This document shows, piece by piece, positions 1-7,732 of a DNA stretch of 64,000 nt. The stretch lies in the NCBI GenBank assembly GCA_029936295.1, contig JAPYTH010000003.1:1-64000 (forward strand), in the 5' to 3' direction. Source of the DNA: TMED109 sp015660425. Lineage in GTDB: Bacteria; Pseudomonadota; Alphaproteobacteria; TMED109. The position numbers and the translations under genes were made by a program. The first letter of the stretch is position 1. The number at the start of each line of letters is the position of its first letter. The notes beneath the pieces were generated by a model. The model searched no databases, had not been told where the DNA came from, and saw nothing but the letters and a program-made list of their open reading frames with translations.

Positions 1-423
1 TTAAATAATATGTGGAATAGATTTAAAGCTCATTCAATAAATAAGGAAGCTGAAAGTATAGCAAAATTATCTGGATTAACAAAATCATATAATACTATAA
101 GCTCAGCATTAAGTCATGGTGATCAAAAATTATTAGATATAGCATTAGCATTAGCCCTTAAACCTAAAGTACTACTTTTAGATGAACCAACGGCAGGTAT
201 GGGCCCAGAAGAACGCTGGAAAATGATTGATAGAATACAAAAGCTTTGGAAAAAAACAAAAATGACTGTTCTTTTTATTGAGCATGATATGGACATCGTA
301 TTTGATATTGCTCAAAATATTTATGTACTACAACAAGGAGCCATAATAGCCGAAGGCACTCCAAAAGAAATCAAAAGTAACAAAAAAGTTATCAAAGCAT
401 ATCTCGGTGGAGGAAAAAAATAA
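1..423 (+). CDS. livG: ABC transporter ATP-binding protein, LivG-type (5' end missing)
   Basis: This is the C-terminal part of an ATPase subunit of a branched-chain amino-acid-type (HAAT family) ABC importer, which powers solute uptake at the inner membrane. The reading frame is open to the left edge of the window, so the ATG at base 10 is internal and the Walker A loop lies outside. The signature motif is visible as LSHGDQ, followed by Walker B with VLLLDEPTAGM and the switch histidine in FIEHDMD. The LSHG signature and the TAGMGPEE run are typical of LivG paralogs in Alphaproteobacteria. It overlaps livF by one base, so the two are translationally coupled. Permease and binding-protein genes are presumably upstream. 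The substrate cannot be told from the ATPase alone; amino acids, amides or urea are all possible. Confidence 0.88.
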   Translation, partial: LNNMWNRFKAHSINKEAESIAKLSGLTKSYNTISSALSHGDQKLLDIALALALKPKVLLLDEPTAGMGPEERWKMIDRIQKLWKKTKMTVLFIEHDMDIVFDIAQNIYVLQQGAIIAEGTPKEIKSNKKVIKAYLGGGKK

Positions 424-1130
424 TGGAACTTTTAAAGGTACAAAATCTCAACGCTTTTTATGGTAATAGCCAAGTTCTTTTTGACATGAATATTAATATT
501 ACAAAAAATAATATTATAGCTTTACTAGGAAGAAACGGTGCTGGTAAAAGCTCTACATTTAAGGCTATTACTGGTTTAATACATGTCAATTCTGGATCTA
601 TATTATTAAAAGGTAAGGAATTAATAAAGCAAGCTACAAGTAAAAGAGCGTTATTAGGAATAGGCTATGTTCCTGAAGATAGACAAGTTTTTCCTGAACA
701 TACAGTGGAGGAAAATCTTGATTTGGGAAAAAAAAATAGTTCAGAAGGAAAAAATAACTGGCCAATAGACAAAGTCTGGGACACATTTCCTATATTAGTA
801 CAACTTAAAAATAGAATGGCGGGACAGCTATCCGGAGGAGAACAACAAATGCTTTCTATTGCCCGAACTTTAGTAGGCAATCCAGAAATTCTTTTACTTG
901 ATGAACCTTCAGAAGGACTTGCACCTATAATTGTAGAGGATATAGCTGTAATTTTAAAAAACTTAAAAAAACTTGGCGTTACAATTCTTCTTGCTGAACA
1001 AAATATGCACTTTTGTCTAGAAGTTGCAGAAGAGGCAATAATTATTGATAGAGGCAGATCAGTATGGAATGGCTCTTTAAAAGACTTACAAAAAGATACT
1101 AAAACAAGAGATAAATATTTAGCAATTTAA
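423..1130 (+). CDS. livF: ABC transporter ATP-binding protein, LivF-type
   Basis: This is the second ATPase subunit of the same HAAT-family importer. The protein has 235 residues, the usual LivF length. It carries Walker A (GRNGAGKS, near residues 36-43), a canonical LSGGEQQ signature, Walker B (ILLLDEPSEGL) and a Q at the switch position (LLAEQNM), as expected for LivF. The ATG shares its A with the livG stop (TAATG), and a GGTGGAGG Shine-Dalgarno lies inside the livG end, so the start is secure. It is the last gene of its operon: eight bases separate its stop from the converging VWA gene, with no obvious hairpin there. Clusters of this type serve branched-chain amino acids or related compounds, which would fit the leucine-catabolic genes 21 kb away. 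That link is inference only. Confidence 0.9.
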   Translation: MELLKVQNLNAFYGNSQVLFDMNINITKNNIIALLGRNGAGKSSTFKAITGLIHVNSGSILLKGKELIKQATSKRALLGIGYVPEDRQVFPEHTVEENLDLGKKNSSEGKNNWPIDKVWDTFPILVQLKNRMAGQLSGGEQQMLSIARTLVGNPEILLLDEPSEGLAPIIVEDIAVILKNLKKLGVTILLAEQNMHFCLEVAEEAIIIDRGRSVWNGSLKDLQKDTKTRDKYLAI

Positions 1131-1138
1131 TATACAAA

Positions 1139-2317
1139 TTAGCGCGACAAAGTTTTCATTGCCTCTTCAATTCCAGATAAATTTAATTCATACATTTTTT
1201 CTTCAAAAATTTCACGTATCATTTTATTAGAGGCAGAAGAGTTCCAAATTTTTTTATTTTCTGGGTTGAGCCAAGCAACAGAATCAAAATGAGAAGTAAT
1301 TCTAGCTAACCATAAAGCTCCAGATTCTTCATTCCAATGTTCTATAGAACCTCCGGCGTAAGCAACCTCATATGGACTCATAGAGGCATCACCTACAAAT
1401 AAAATTCTATAATCATTGCCATATTTTCTAATGATATCCCAGGTAGAGATAATATCATTAGATGAGCGAGGATTATTTTTCCATAAAATTTCATACGGAC
1501 AATTATGAAAATAGAAATATTCTAAATCCTTAAACTCACTTTTAGAAGCTGAAAACAGCTCTTCACATGCTTGAATATATGGGTCCATAGAGCCCCCTAC
1601 ATCTAAAAATAATAATAATTTTACTCTATTTTTTCTTTCTGGCATCATTTTAACATCTAGATAGCCACCATTATTTGCTGTTGCAAAAATAGTTCCATTC
1701 AAATCAAATTCGTCTGGTGTGCCTGTTCTCGCAAAATGTCTTAACCTTCTAACAGCAACTCTTATATCTCTTATTCCTAAAGTTTTTTTGTCATCAAAAT
1801 TTGTCCATAGCCTCTTTTCCCAAACTTTTACAGCTCTTCCTTGTCTTTGACCTTCGTTGCCTATTCTAATTCCCTCAGGATTATACCCGCCTGAACCAAA
1901 AGGAGAGGTTCCACCTGTACCAATCCATTTATTGCCACCTTGATGCCTTTTTTTCTGCTCCTCTAATCGTTCTTTTAATGTTTCTAATAACTTATCCCAT
2001 CCGCCTAAAGACTGTATTTTTTCTTTATCTTCATTTGTAAGAGTTTTTTGCAAGGCATCTTTAATCCAATCTTCTGGAATATTTCCAAGTATTTCCCCTC
2101 CTACTTTTAAAGCTCCTTCAAAAAATTCAGAAAATATTCTATCAAACCTGTCAAAGTATCTCTCATCTTTTACTAAGGAAGTTCTTGCAAAATGATAAAA
2201 AGAATTTGTATCTAGATTTGTTACACCTACATTTAAACCTGTAAGAAAATCTAAATATTCTCTAATAGATACAGGAACACCTGCACCTTTCAGTTGATGA
2301 AGAAAACTTATAAACAA
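1139..2317 (-). CDS. VWA-domain protein, CoxE-like
   Basis: This 392-residue protein has a von Willebrand factor A domain in its C-terminal half and belongs to the CoxE-like / COG3552 family that partners MoxR AAA+ ATPases. The metal-ion-dependent adhesion site reads DVGGSMD (about residues 239-245), a variant of the classical DxSxS in which the first serine is glycine, as in many CoxE-like proteins. The N-terminus (about residues 10-22, with GVPVSIREYL) matches the family start. The start codon is TTG at 2317-2315 with AAGGTG six bases upstream; no ATG fits. It lies eight bases after a secreted-protein gene and downstream of moxR in one operon. MoxR/VWA pairs help assemble or insert cofactors in other protein complexes; the client here is unknown. 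Confidence 0.85.
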   Translation of the reverse strand: MFISFLHQLKGAGVPVSIREYLDFLTGLNVGVTNLDTNSFYHFARTSLVKDERYFDRFDRIFSEFFEGALKVGGEILGNIPEDWIKDALQKTLTNEDKEKIQSLGGWDKLLETLKERLEEQKKRHQGGNKWIGTGGTSPFGSGGYNPEGIRIGNEGQRQGRAVKVWEKRLWTNFDDKKTLGIRDIRVAVRRLRHFARTGTPDEFDLNGTIFATANNGGYLDVKMMPERKNRVKLLLFLDVGGSMDPYIQACEELFSASKSEFKDLEYFYFHNCPYEILWKNNPRSSNDIISTWDIIRKYGNDYRILFVGDASMSPYEVAYAGGSIEHWNEESGALWLARITSHFDSVAWLNPENKKIWNSSASNKMIREIFEEKMYELNLSGIEEAMKTLSR

Positions 2318-2325
2318 ATCACACC

Positions 2326-2727
2326 TTAATTTTTATTAGACCTTTTTACTCTTTTTTCACAGTCTTCAGCAAATTCCCAACTTTCTATCTCTGGTACACA
2401 TTTGCCTGCCTCACCTTTTACTCTAAAACAAGCATATATTATTAGATCAACTGTGGTAGTTTTTTCATCAAATGAACAAACATCTTTAACATCAGCATTC
2501 TGAATGAGTGCCTCTGTTTCATTAGTTTTAACACATCTGCCCCTACGTGCATCTAGCCAGTGCATAGAGGTCCCAACTACCATAGCAATAGGGTCTTTCC
2601 CAAAATTTGTTATACAAATTTCTTTTGCAAAACCATTTGAGATAGAGCAAAAAATAACAGCTAAAAAAAATATTATGGAAAAAAAATATTTTTGTGAATA
2701 ATTAATTTTATATTTCAAAACATACAT
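2326..2727 (-). CDS. Secreted six-cysteine protein of unknown function
   Basis: I do not recognise the family. The 133-residue product begins with a basic N-terminus and a hydrophobic stretch (about residues 14-34, ending NGFA), which reads as a signal peptide cleaved near residue 34. The mature part would be about 99 residues with six cysteines (residues 38, 65, 84, 100, 110, 123), an even number that would suit three disulfides in the periplasm. The tail is basic. The start ATG has GGAG six bases upstream. It sits between moxR (16 bases upstream) and the VWA gene (8 bases downstream), so it is co-transcribed with this pair and may be part of the same function. No catalytic motif is visible. 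Confidence 0.75.
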   Translation of the reverse strand: MYVLKYKINYSQKYFFSIIFFLAVIFCSISNGFAKEICITNFGKDPIAMVVGTSMHWLDARRGRCVKTNETEALIQNADVKDVCSFDEKTTTVDLIIYACFRVKGEAGKCVPEIESWEFAEDCEKRVKRSNKN

Positions 2728-2743
2728 TATTGACTCCTTAAAT

Positions 2744-3595
2744 TTAGTTATTGTCTCGTCTTGTCATAAAAGCTAAACGTTCAAACATATGAACATCTGC
2801 CTCATTCTTTAAAAGAGCTCCATAAAGAGGAGGAAGAGCATTCTTAGAATCTTTTTGCCTTAAAATTTCAGGAGAAATATCTTCAGCTAAAAGAAGCTTA
2901 ATCCAATCTAATAATTCAGATGTAGAAGGTTTTTTTTTAATACCAGGGACCTTTCTAACTTCAAAAAATGATTTTAGGGCAGTATTAACTAATTTTTGCT
3001 TAATCTTGGGAAAATGCACTTCAATAATAGATTTCATAGTTTCTTCATCCGGAAACCTTATATAATGAAAAAAACATCTGCGTAAAAAAGCATCTGGTAA
3101 ATCTTTTTCATTATTTGAAGTAATAATTACTATAGGTCTTTCTTTAGCAACTATATTTTTTTTTGTCTCATAAACATAAAATTCCATTTTATCCAATTCT
3201 AATAACAAATCATTAGGAAACTCTATATCTGCTTTATCTACTTCATCAATCAATAACACCGGTTTTTTTTCTGCTACAAATGCATCCCATAAGACACCTC
3301 TTTTAATATAATTATTTATATCTTCTACCCTAGCGTCTCCTAACTGTGAATCTCTTAGTCGAGAAACTGCATCATATTCATAAAGTCCTTGTTGCGCTTT
3401 TGTGGTGGATTTCACATGCCAGCTTATTAAAGATTTACCTAATGATTTTGCTACTTCCTCAGCTAACATAGTTTTACCTGTGCCTGGTTCACCTTTTATA
3501 AGTAATGGCCTTTCTAGTGTTATAGAAGCATTAACAGCCAATGCTAAATCTTCAGTAGCTACATACTTATCTGATCCAGAAAAAATATCTTCCAA
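2744..3595 (-). CDS. MoxR-family AAA+ ATPase
   Basis: This is a 283-residue MoxR-type AAA+ ATPase, a chaperone-like motor that works with VWA-domain partners to mature or regulate other proteins. Walker A is GEPGTGKT (residues 35-42), Walker B is VLLIDEVD (113-120), and sensor-1 is IITSNNEKDLPDAFLRRC with the arginine-finger region. The opening residues (SDKYVATEDL, then ERPLLIKGEPG) match the family's start. The start codon is TTG (3595-3593), with GAGGAG placed six bases before it; there is no upstream ATG in frame. It leads a three-gene operon with the six-cysteine secreted protein and the CoxE-like VWA protein. The 93-base AT-rich stretch between it and bfr shows no clear promoter or terminator. 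Confidence 0.9.
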   Translation of the reverse strand: MEDIFSGSDKYVATEDLALAVNASITLERPLLIKGEPGTGKTMLAEEVAKSLGKSLISWHVKSTTKAQQGLYEYDAVSRLRDSQLGDARVEDINNYIKRGVLWDAFVAEKKPVLLIDEVDKADIEFPNDLLLELDKMEFYVYETKKNIVAKERPIVIITSNNEKDLPDAFLRRCFFHYIRFPDEETMKSIIEVHFPKIKQKLVNTALKSFFEVRKVPGIKKKPSTSELLDWIKLLLAEDISPEILRQKDSKNALPPLYGALLKNEADVHMFERLAFMTRRDNN

Positions 3596-3688
3596 AGTCT
3601 ACTCCTCAACTAATTTAATATATTATTTTAATATATATATAATGTATAAAATAATATAGTTAATTAGATAAGAATTAGTATAAATTAA

Positions 3689-4153
3689 TTACACTTGAGA
3701 TTGTAACCAATTTTCCTTTCCAATTTTTTCAACAAGCTCTAACTGGGTTTCTAACCAATCATAATGCTCTTCTTCTGAAGCTAATATTTGTCTGAATATA
3801 TCCCTACTTACAAAGTCAGAGACTTTTTCACAATGTTGAATTGCAGTCTTTAAATCTGGAATAGCCTTAACTTCAATTTGAAAATCACACTTTAAACATT
3901 CTACTGGTTCTTCACCTATCATAATTTTATGCATCTCTTGTACATTTGGAATACCATCTAAAAACAATATTCTTTCAATAATCATATCAGCATGTTTCAT
4001 CTCATCTATTGATTCTTCATGCTCTTTTGTACCTAATTTTTCATAACCCCAATCTTTGAACATTCTAGAGTGAAGAAAGTACTGATTTATGGCAGTTAAC
4101 TCATTTGTCAAAACTGTATTAAAATGTTTTATAACTTCTTTATCACCTTTCAT
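3689..4153 (-). CDS. bfr: Bacterioferritin
   Basis: Bacterioferritin stores iron in a 24-subunit haem-containing shell and oxidises ferrous iron at a di-iron ferroxidase centre. At 154 residues it is family length. All ferroxidase ligands known from E. coli Bfr are at the same numbers: E18, E51, H54, E94, E127 and H130. The haem ligand M52 is also present (DEMKHAD). The start (MKGD) is canonical, with an AAGGAGG Shine-Dalgarno just upstream at about 4160-4166. It lies directly downstream of bfd, whose ferredoxin product reduces stored iron for release; the two are probably one operon. A Fur-box-like site sits before bfd. About 110 bases between the two genes include the N gap. Confidence 0.97.
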   Translation of the reverse strand: MKGDKEVIKHFNTVLTNELTAINQYFLHSRMFKDWGYEKLGTKEHEESIDEMKHADMIIERILFLDGIPNVQEMHKIMIGEEPVECLKCDFQIEVKAIPDLKTAIQHCEKVSDFVSRDIFRQILASEEEHYDWLETQLELVEKIGKENWLQSQV

Positions 4154-4178
4154 AAATACCTCCTTTAAAGATGTTTAT

Positions 4179-4278
4179 NNNNNNNNNNNNNNNNNNNNNN
4201 NNNNNNNNNNNNNNNNNNNNNNNNNNNNNNNNNNNNNNNNNNNNNNNNNNNNNNNNNNNNNNNNNNNNNNNNNNNNNN
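4179..4278. other. Assembly gap (100 N)
   Basis: Exactly 100 undetermined bases, a conventional placeholder length, so the true size is unknown. Unlike the second gap, its flanks are not copies of one another. It removes the 3' half of bfd and part of the bfd-bfr spacer. Confidence 0.99.
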
Positions 4279-4358
4279 TGCTTAGACTTGGATACTCCTT
4301 GAGATTTAACTCTCCTAACATCGCTACATGTGAATGCGTTGCATATACAAACGTACAT
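4279..4358 (-). CDS. bfd: Bacterioferritin-associated ferredoxin (3' end lost in gap)
   Basis: This is the first 26 codons of a bacterioferritin-associated ferredoxin, a small [2Fe-2S] protein that docks on Bfr and reduces its iron core so that Fe2+ can leave. The visible N-terminus, MYVCICNAFTCSDVRR, holds the first two cluster cysteines (C4 and C6) in the CxC arrangement of the family. The second pair, normally near residues 38-41, falls in the N gap. The ATG has AAGGA seven bases upstream. Frame can be carried through the gap into bfr's leader, but the stop most likely lies inside the gap. It precedes bfr on the same strand, the usual order, and has a promoter overlapping a Fur-like operator. 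Confidence 0.88.
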
Positions 4359-4382
4359 ATTATTTTCCTTCTTCAGAACTAT

Positions 4383-4411
4383 ATTTAATTACAGTTGATA
4401 ATGAAAGTCAA
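4383..4411 (-). promoter_or_regulatory. Predicted sigma70 promoter of bfd-bfr
   Basis: On the minus strand, TTGACT (4411-4406) is followed after 17 bases by TTAAAT (4388-4383). The -35 matches the consensus at five of six positions and the -10 at four. Transcription would start near 4376, about 18 bases before the bfd ATG. The -35 element sits inside the Fur-like site. Prediction from sequence only. Confidence 0.5.
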
Positions 4412-4415
4412 TCTC
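4397..4415. promoter_or_regulatory. Fur-box-like operator upstream of bfd
   Basis: The 19 bases GATAATGAAAGTCAATCTC match the classical Fur consensus GATAATGATAATCATTATC at 15 of 19 positions, counted by eye. The site covers the predicted -35 element of bfd, where Fur binding would block transcription under iron sufficiency, as known for bfd in other bacteria. Alphaproteobacteria may use Irr or RirA instead, so the identity of the regulator is inference. The rest of the bfd-panB spacer (4416-4511) is AT-rich and holds two copies of TTAATATAAT 24 bases apart, possibly panB promoter elements. Confidence 0.5.
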
Positions 4416-4511
4416 AATATTAAATTAATAAAAAAGTATATTAAAAAAAAATTATATTTGTTAATATAATATATAGAAAATTTATTAATATAATTTATTA
4501 GAGAGTTTAAA

Positions 4512-5330
4512 ATGGATAAAAGGTTAACAGTTAGAGATATACGAAAAAGGAAGTTAACAAATAAGGATCAAGAACCTATCGTGTCCCTTGTATGTTATAC
4601 AGCACAAATGTCTAGACTAATTAATAATGATGTTGACGTTATTCTTGTAGGGGATAGTTTAGGAATGACTATTTACGGATATAACAACACATTATCTGTT
4701 ACATTAGATATGATGATAAATCATGGTGCAGCTGTTGTTAGGTCTACAACATTACCACATATAGTTGTTGATATGCCTTTTGGGAGTTATGAAGAATCGC
4801 CAGAAGTAGCTTTTAGATCTGCAAGTAAGATAATGAGAGAAACTGGAGCACAATCTGTTAAATTAGAAGGTGGAGAAGAATTTTCAGATACTATTCAATT
4901 CCTTAGTCAAAGAGGAATTCCTGTAATGGGTCATATAGGCCTTATGCCACAAAGAATTCAGACTTTAGGTGGTTTTTTTACTCAAGGCAAAACAGAAAAA
5001 GAATCTATTAGGCTAATAAATGACGCAAAAGCAATAGCTGAGGCTGGGGCCTTTTCTATGGTTGTCGAAGCAATACCTGAAGAAGTAGCAACTAAAATAA
5101 CTAATAGTGTTGAAGTTCCTACCATAGGTATTGGTGGTGGAAGAAATTGCGACGGACAAATTTTGGTATCTCACGACATTCTTAATTTATATGGGGAATT
5201 TACACCTAAATTTGTTAAAAAATATGGAAATATTGACAAAAATATAATAACAGCTGTTAAACAATATTCTGAAGACGTTAAAAATAAAGTATTCCCAACA
5301 GAAAAACATATATTTACAATTAAAAAATAA
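4512..5330 (+). CDS. panB: 3-methyl-2-oxobutanoate hydroxymethyltransferase
   Basis: PanB transfers a hydroxymethyl group from 5,10-methylene-tetrahydrofolate to 2-oxoisovalerate, giving ketopantoate, the first committed step of pantothenate and coenzyme A synthesis in the cytosol. The 272-residue protein is family length. Metal-binding residues are visible in VGDSLGM (D48), VDMPFGS (D87) and KLEGG (E119), and the catalytic glutamate in VVEAIPEE (E186). The IGIGGG loop has glycine where IGIGAG is common. The ATG has a weak GAGAG upstream. It stands alone: panC is not adjacent. It converges on the DUF1330 gene with eight bases between stops. Confidence 0.95.
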   Translation: MDKRLTVRDIRKRKLTNKDQEPIVSLVCYTAQMSRLINNDVDVILVGDSLGMTIYGYNNTLSVTLDMMINHGAAVVRSTTLPHIVVDMPFGSYEESPEVAFRSASKIMRETGAQSVKLEGGEEFSDTIQFLSQRGIPVMGHIGLMPQRIQTLGGFFTQGKTEKESIRLINDAKAIAEAGAFSMVVEAIPEEVATKITNSVEVPTIGIGGGRNCDGQILVSHDILNLYGEFTPKFVKKYGNIDKNIITAVKQYSEDVKNKVFPTEKHIFTIKK

Positions 5331-5338
5331 GTAATATT

Positions 5339-5629
5339 TTATTCTATGCCTTCAACTAGGACAGAGGAATTATTACCAGCCTCTATTCTAAGCATTTTTA
5401 GTGGGGCATAATCTTCTGAGTTATAAAAATTATTAGCCTGCTGTCTACTAGGAAATTCTAATAAAACAATTCTATGCTTAAAATAATCTCCCTCAAGAAT
5501 TTCTGAGTCTCCACCTCTTACTAAATATTTACCTTGATATTTTGCAACTATCTTTGGGACTAGCTCCCGATACTTTTCCATTAATTCTGGGTTTGTAACT
5601 TCTATATGAGCTATTAAATAAACCTTCAT
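5339..5629 (-). CDS. DUF1330 family protein
   Basis: This 96-residue protein belongs to the DUF1330 family, small ferredoxin-like alpha/beta barrel dimers of unknown role. Family features are the start MKVYLIAHIEVTNPE, the central KYLVRGGDSEILEG, and the IVLLEFPSRQQANNFYNSEDY segment in which a strand is followed by the conserved FPS motif and a Y/W-S-x-x-Y helix. The ATG is preceded by a good GGAGTATTT ribosome site. It is monocistronic or follows the glycosyltransferase pair, 39 bases downstream of them. No enzymatic function is established for the family. Confidence 0.85.
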   Translation of the reverse strand: MKVYLIAHIEVTNPELMEKYRELVPKIVAKYQGKYLVRGGDSEILEGDYFKHRIVLLEFPSRQQANNFYNSEDYAPLKMLRIEAGNNSSVLVEGIE

Positions 5630-5668
5630 AAATACTCCTTATTTTTTACATTAAAAAGCTATGCTATT

Positions 5669-6619
5669 TTAAGAAGGTATACTTTGCAAGAGATCTTTGA
5701 CTCTTTTTTCAACCATTTCTATAGTTAATGTCCTCATTAATGACAATGATGTTTTATGATTAAAATCAGGTACACCCATTAATTCTTTAGGACTTTCAGG
5801 AGTCCTAACATACATTGCATTCTCTCCAGAAGGAGCATACAGATTGTCATCTGTTGGGCCAAATAAACCCAAAGTTGGAATACCCGTAGCTGCTGCCAGA
5901 TGCATTAAACCAGAATCATTTCCAATGAATATTTTAGATAATGAAAAAATAGCAGCAGTTGCTAATATAGGTTTTCCTATTAAGTTTATTGGTTTAATAT
6001 CTTTTAATTTATTAATTAATTCTTCCCCTACTCCTTCTTCACCTGGGCCACCAACCAAAATTATTTTAGCTCTTAATAATTCATTATAAGTTAGTAATTT
6101 TTGTATTAATAATGCAAAATATTCGCTAGGCCACACCTTTGCCGGCCAATTTGCAGTAGGTCCAATAACAATAAATGGCCCTGATATATTATTGATATAA
6201 CTTTTTGCTTCAATATGAGCTTGTTCACTTATCCATATTTTAGGCATTGGTTTTTTTCCAGTGGGATTAATTTTACTCAATCTAACTATACGGTGTTCTT
6301 TATCTCCACTTGACTTTAAAACTATCCTTTTTTTAGACCTAACTAGCCATATAATAGGCGTATTCCTTAAATCACAAATGATATCCCATCTAGTTAAACG
6401 TATTTCTTTCCATATATCCAACCAATGAAGACTATATTGTTTTTTTTTAATTTTAATTACTTTATCAACAATTGGGCAATCATCAAATACCGGAGCCGCT
6501 ACTTTGCCACAAACTACAGTTGCCTTTGCATCATAGTATTTACATAAGTCGTTTAACAACCCTGTAGACATAATTGCATCACCTAATCTAGTATTTCCAA
6601 TAAACAATAATTTTTTCAT
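5669..6619 (-). CDS. Glycosyltransferase family 9 (heptosyltransferase-like)
   Basis: This 316-residue protein is a GT-B-fold GT9 glycosyltransferase, the family of ADP-heptose:LPS heptosyltransferases. Its N-terminus reads LLFIGNTRLGDAIMSTGLL, the family's first strand and helix. The C-terminal nucleotide-sugar site is recognisable in IFIGNDSGLMHLAAATGIPTLGLFGPTD, with the conserved D-S-G-x-x-H and FGPTD. It probably adds a sugar to lipopolysaccharide core or another surface glycan at the cytoplasmic face of the inner membrane. It follows a second glycosyltransferase with only nine bases between them, so both likely act in one pathway. The sugar and acceptor cannot be read from sequence, and no other LPS genes are nearby. 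Confidence 0.87.
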   Translation of the reverse strand: MKKLLFIGNTRLGDAIMSTGLLNDLCKYYDAKATVVCGKVAAPVFDDCPIVDKVIKIKKKQYSLHWLDIWKEIRLTRWDIICDLRNTPIIWLVRSKKRIVLKSSGDKEHRIVRLSKINPTGKKPMPKIWISEQAHIEAKSYINNISGPFIVIGPTANWPAKVWPSEYFALLIQKLLTYNELLRAKIILVGGPGEEGVGEELINKLKDIKPINLIGKPILATAAIFSLSKIFIGNDSGLMHLAAATGIPTLGLFGPTDDNLYAPSGENAMYVRTPESPKELMGVPDFNHKTSLSLMRTLTIEMVEKRVKDLLQSIPS

Positions 6620-6628
6620 AATTTATTT

Positions 6629-7666
6629 TTACCTAGATTTAAATACTTGTAAGAATTCTTCTGCAACCTTATCCCAACTCCTTACTTTATGCATAATTTT
6701 AGATTCTTCATTTACCCTTTTAAAAGAGGATAAATCACTTAAAAATCTTGTAGCATATTCTACAAATTGAGCCTCATCATTAGCAATAAAACCCGTTTTA
6801 CCATTAAATATTTTTTCTACCGCCGCCCCTAAAGGTCTGATTACGGCAGGCATACCTAATATCTGAGTCTCAGATAAAGAAAATGCTGATACTTCAAATT
6901 TATGAGAAGGATATAAATGTACCCTCATATCTCTTATTTCTTTTACCATTTCACTATCGATTTTTGGAAGATTAACTTTAATATTATAAGATAAATTATC
7001 CTCTACTAGTTTTAATATTGATTCATATCTATCTGGGACCTGTTTTCCTGATAAAGCTTTATGCAAAGTGTAAGAATATATATGTAGTTCTGCCCAAGGG
7101 ATCTTAGTGTGTATATGTTTTACCCATAAATTTATTATCCACTCCAAACCCATTAAAGGATGAGTAGTTACCAATGCTTTAGGAGTAACTGAGGGAAATA
7201 AATCTTCATTTTTAATAAACTGAAGACTATTTCCTGAAGGTATAATACTAGCATCTAATGATTTCAGGCCGTCAGGTATAGAATTTATATGGTTTTCACC
7301 TTGAATGATAATGGTTGGTTTGTGTTTCATAGCTGCTAAAAAATTTTCTGGTCTAGCTAATTTAAGTCCTGAAGATGTTAACCATAAAATTTTTTTATTA
7401 TTAGAGGGTACTAAATCAAATAGTCTTGGATCATTATGCACTATCCATACATCTGAATGGTTTGCATCTATACTTTTAATTTGATTCCAACTTACATCAT
7501 TTATTACTTTTGATTCAACACAGTTGTTGTAAACTCTTACAACATGTCCTATATTAGCAAGTGCCTCAGATAGATGTATTAGAGATTTCTCTGCACCATC
7601 TAATGGTTTAATATTAATAGTGGATCCATCATATATATGGCTTTTATCTAAAAATGTTATTAACAT
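6629..7666 (-). CDS. Glycosyltransferase, GT-B fold (GT4-like)
   Basis: This is a GT-B glycosyltransferase of the GT1/GT4 type. A glycine-rich N-terminal region (DGSTINIKPLDGAEKSLIHL) matches the acceptor-side loop of GT4 enzymes, and near the C-terminus EVSAFSLSETQILGMPAV resembles the E-x7-E nucleotide-sugar motif. I chose the ATG at 7666 (346 codons including the stop) because the first beta strand starts there; a TTG at 7702 would add 12 residues but has no ribosome site and would reach into the ygfZ promoter region. Neither start has a clear Shine-Dalgarno. It forms an operon with the GT9 gene nine bases downstream. Surface glycan synthesis is the likely role; donor and acceptor are unknown. 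Confidence 0.78.
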   Translation of the reverse strand: MLITFLDKSHIYDGSTINIKPLDGAEKSLIHLSEALANIGHVVRVYNNCVESKVINDVSWNQIKSIDANHSDVWIVHNDPRLFDLVPSNNKKILWLTSSGLKLARPENFLAAMKHKPTIIIQGENHINSIPDGLKSLDASIIPSGNSLQFIKNEDLFPSVTPKALVTTHPLMGLEWIINLWVKHIHTKIPWAELHIYSYTLHKALSGKQVPDRYESILKLVEDNLSYNIKVNLPKIDSEMVKEIRDMRVHLYPSHKFEVSAFSLSETQILGMPAVIRPLGAAVEKIFNGKTGFIANDEAQFVEYATRFLSDLSSFKRVNEESKIMHKVRSWDKVAEEFLQVFKSR

Positions 7667-7732
7667 GAATAAGGGTTTACGTAGGTAACTAAATGATTGC
7701 AAGTATTTTTAAGCATTCAAAAATAATTTGGT

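Noticed and set aside
10..12. ATG at base 10 as the true start of the first gene
   Set aside because: The frame is open upstream to the window edge and Walker A is missing, so the gene is cut by the edge.
4143..4358. A single 71-residue protein spanning gap 1
   Set aside because: The frame passes through Ns and into bfr's leader; only its first 26 codons are real bfd sequence.
4461..4494. Two TTAATATAAT copies before panB as a paired operator
   Set aside because: The spacer is almost pure A and T, where such matches arise by chance; kept only as possible -10 elements.
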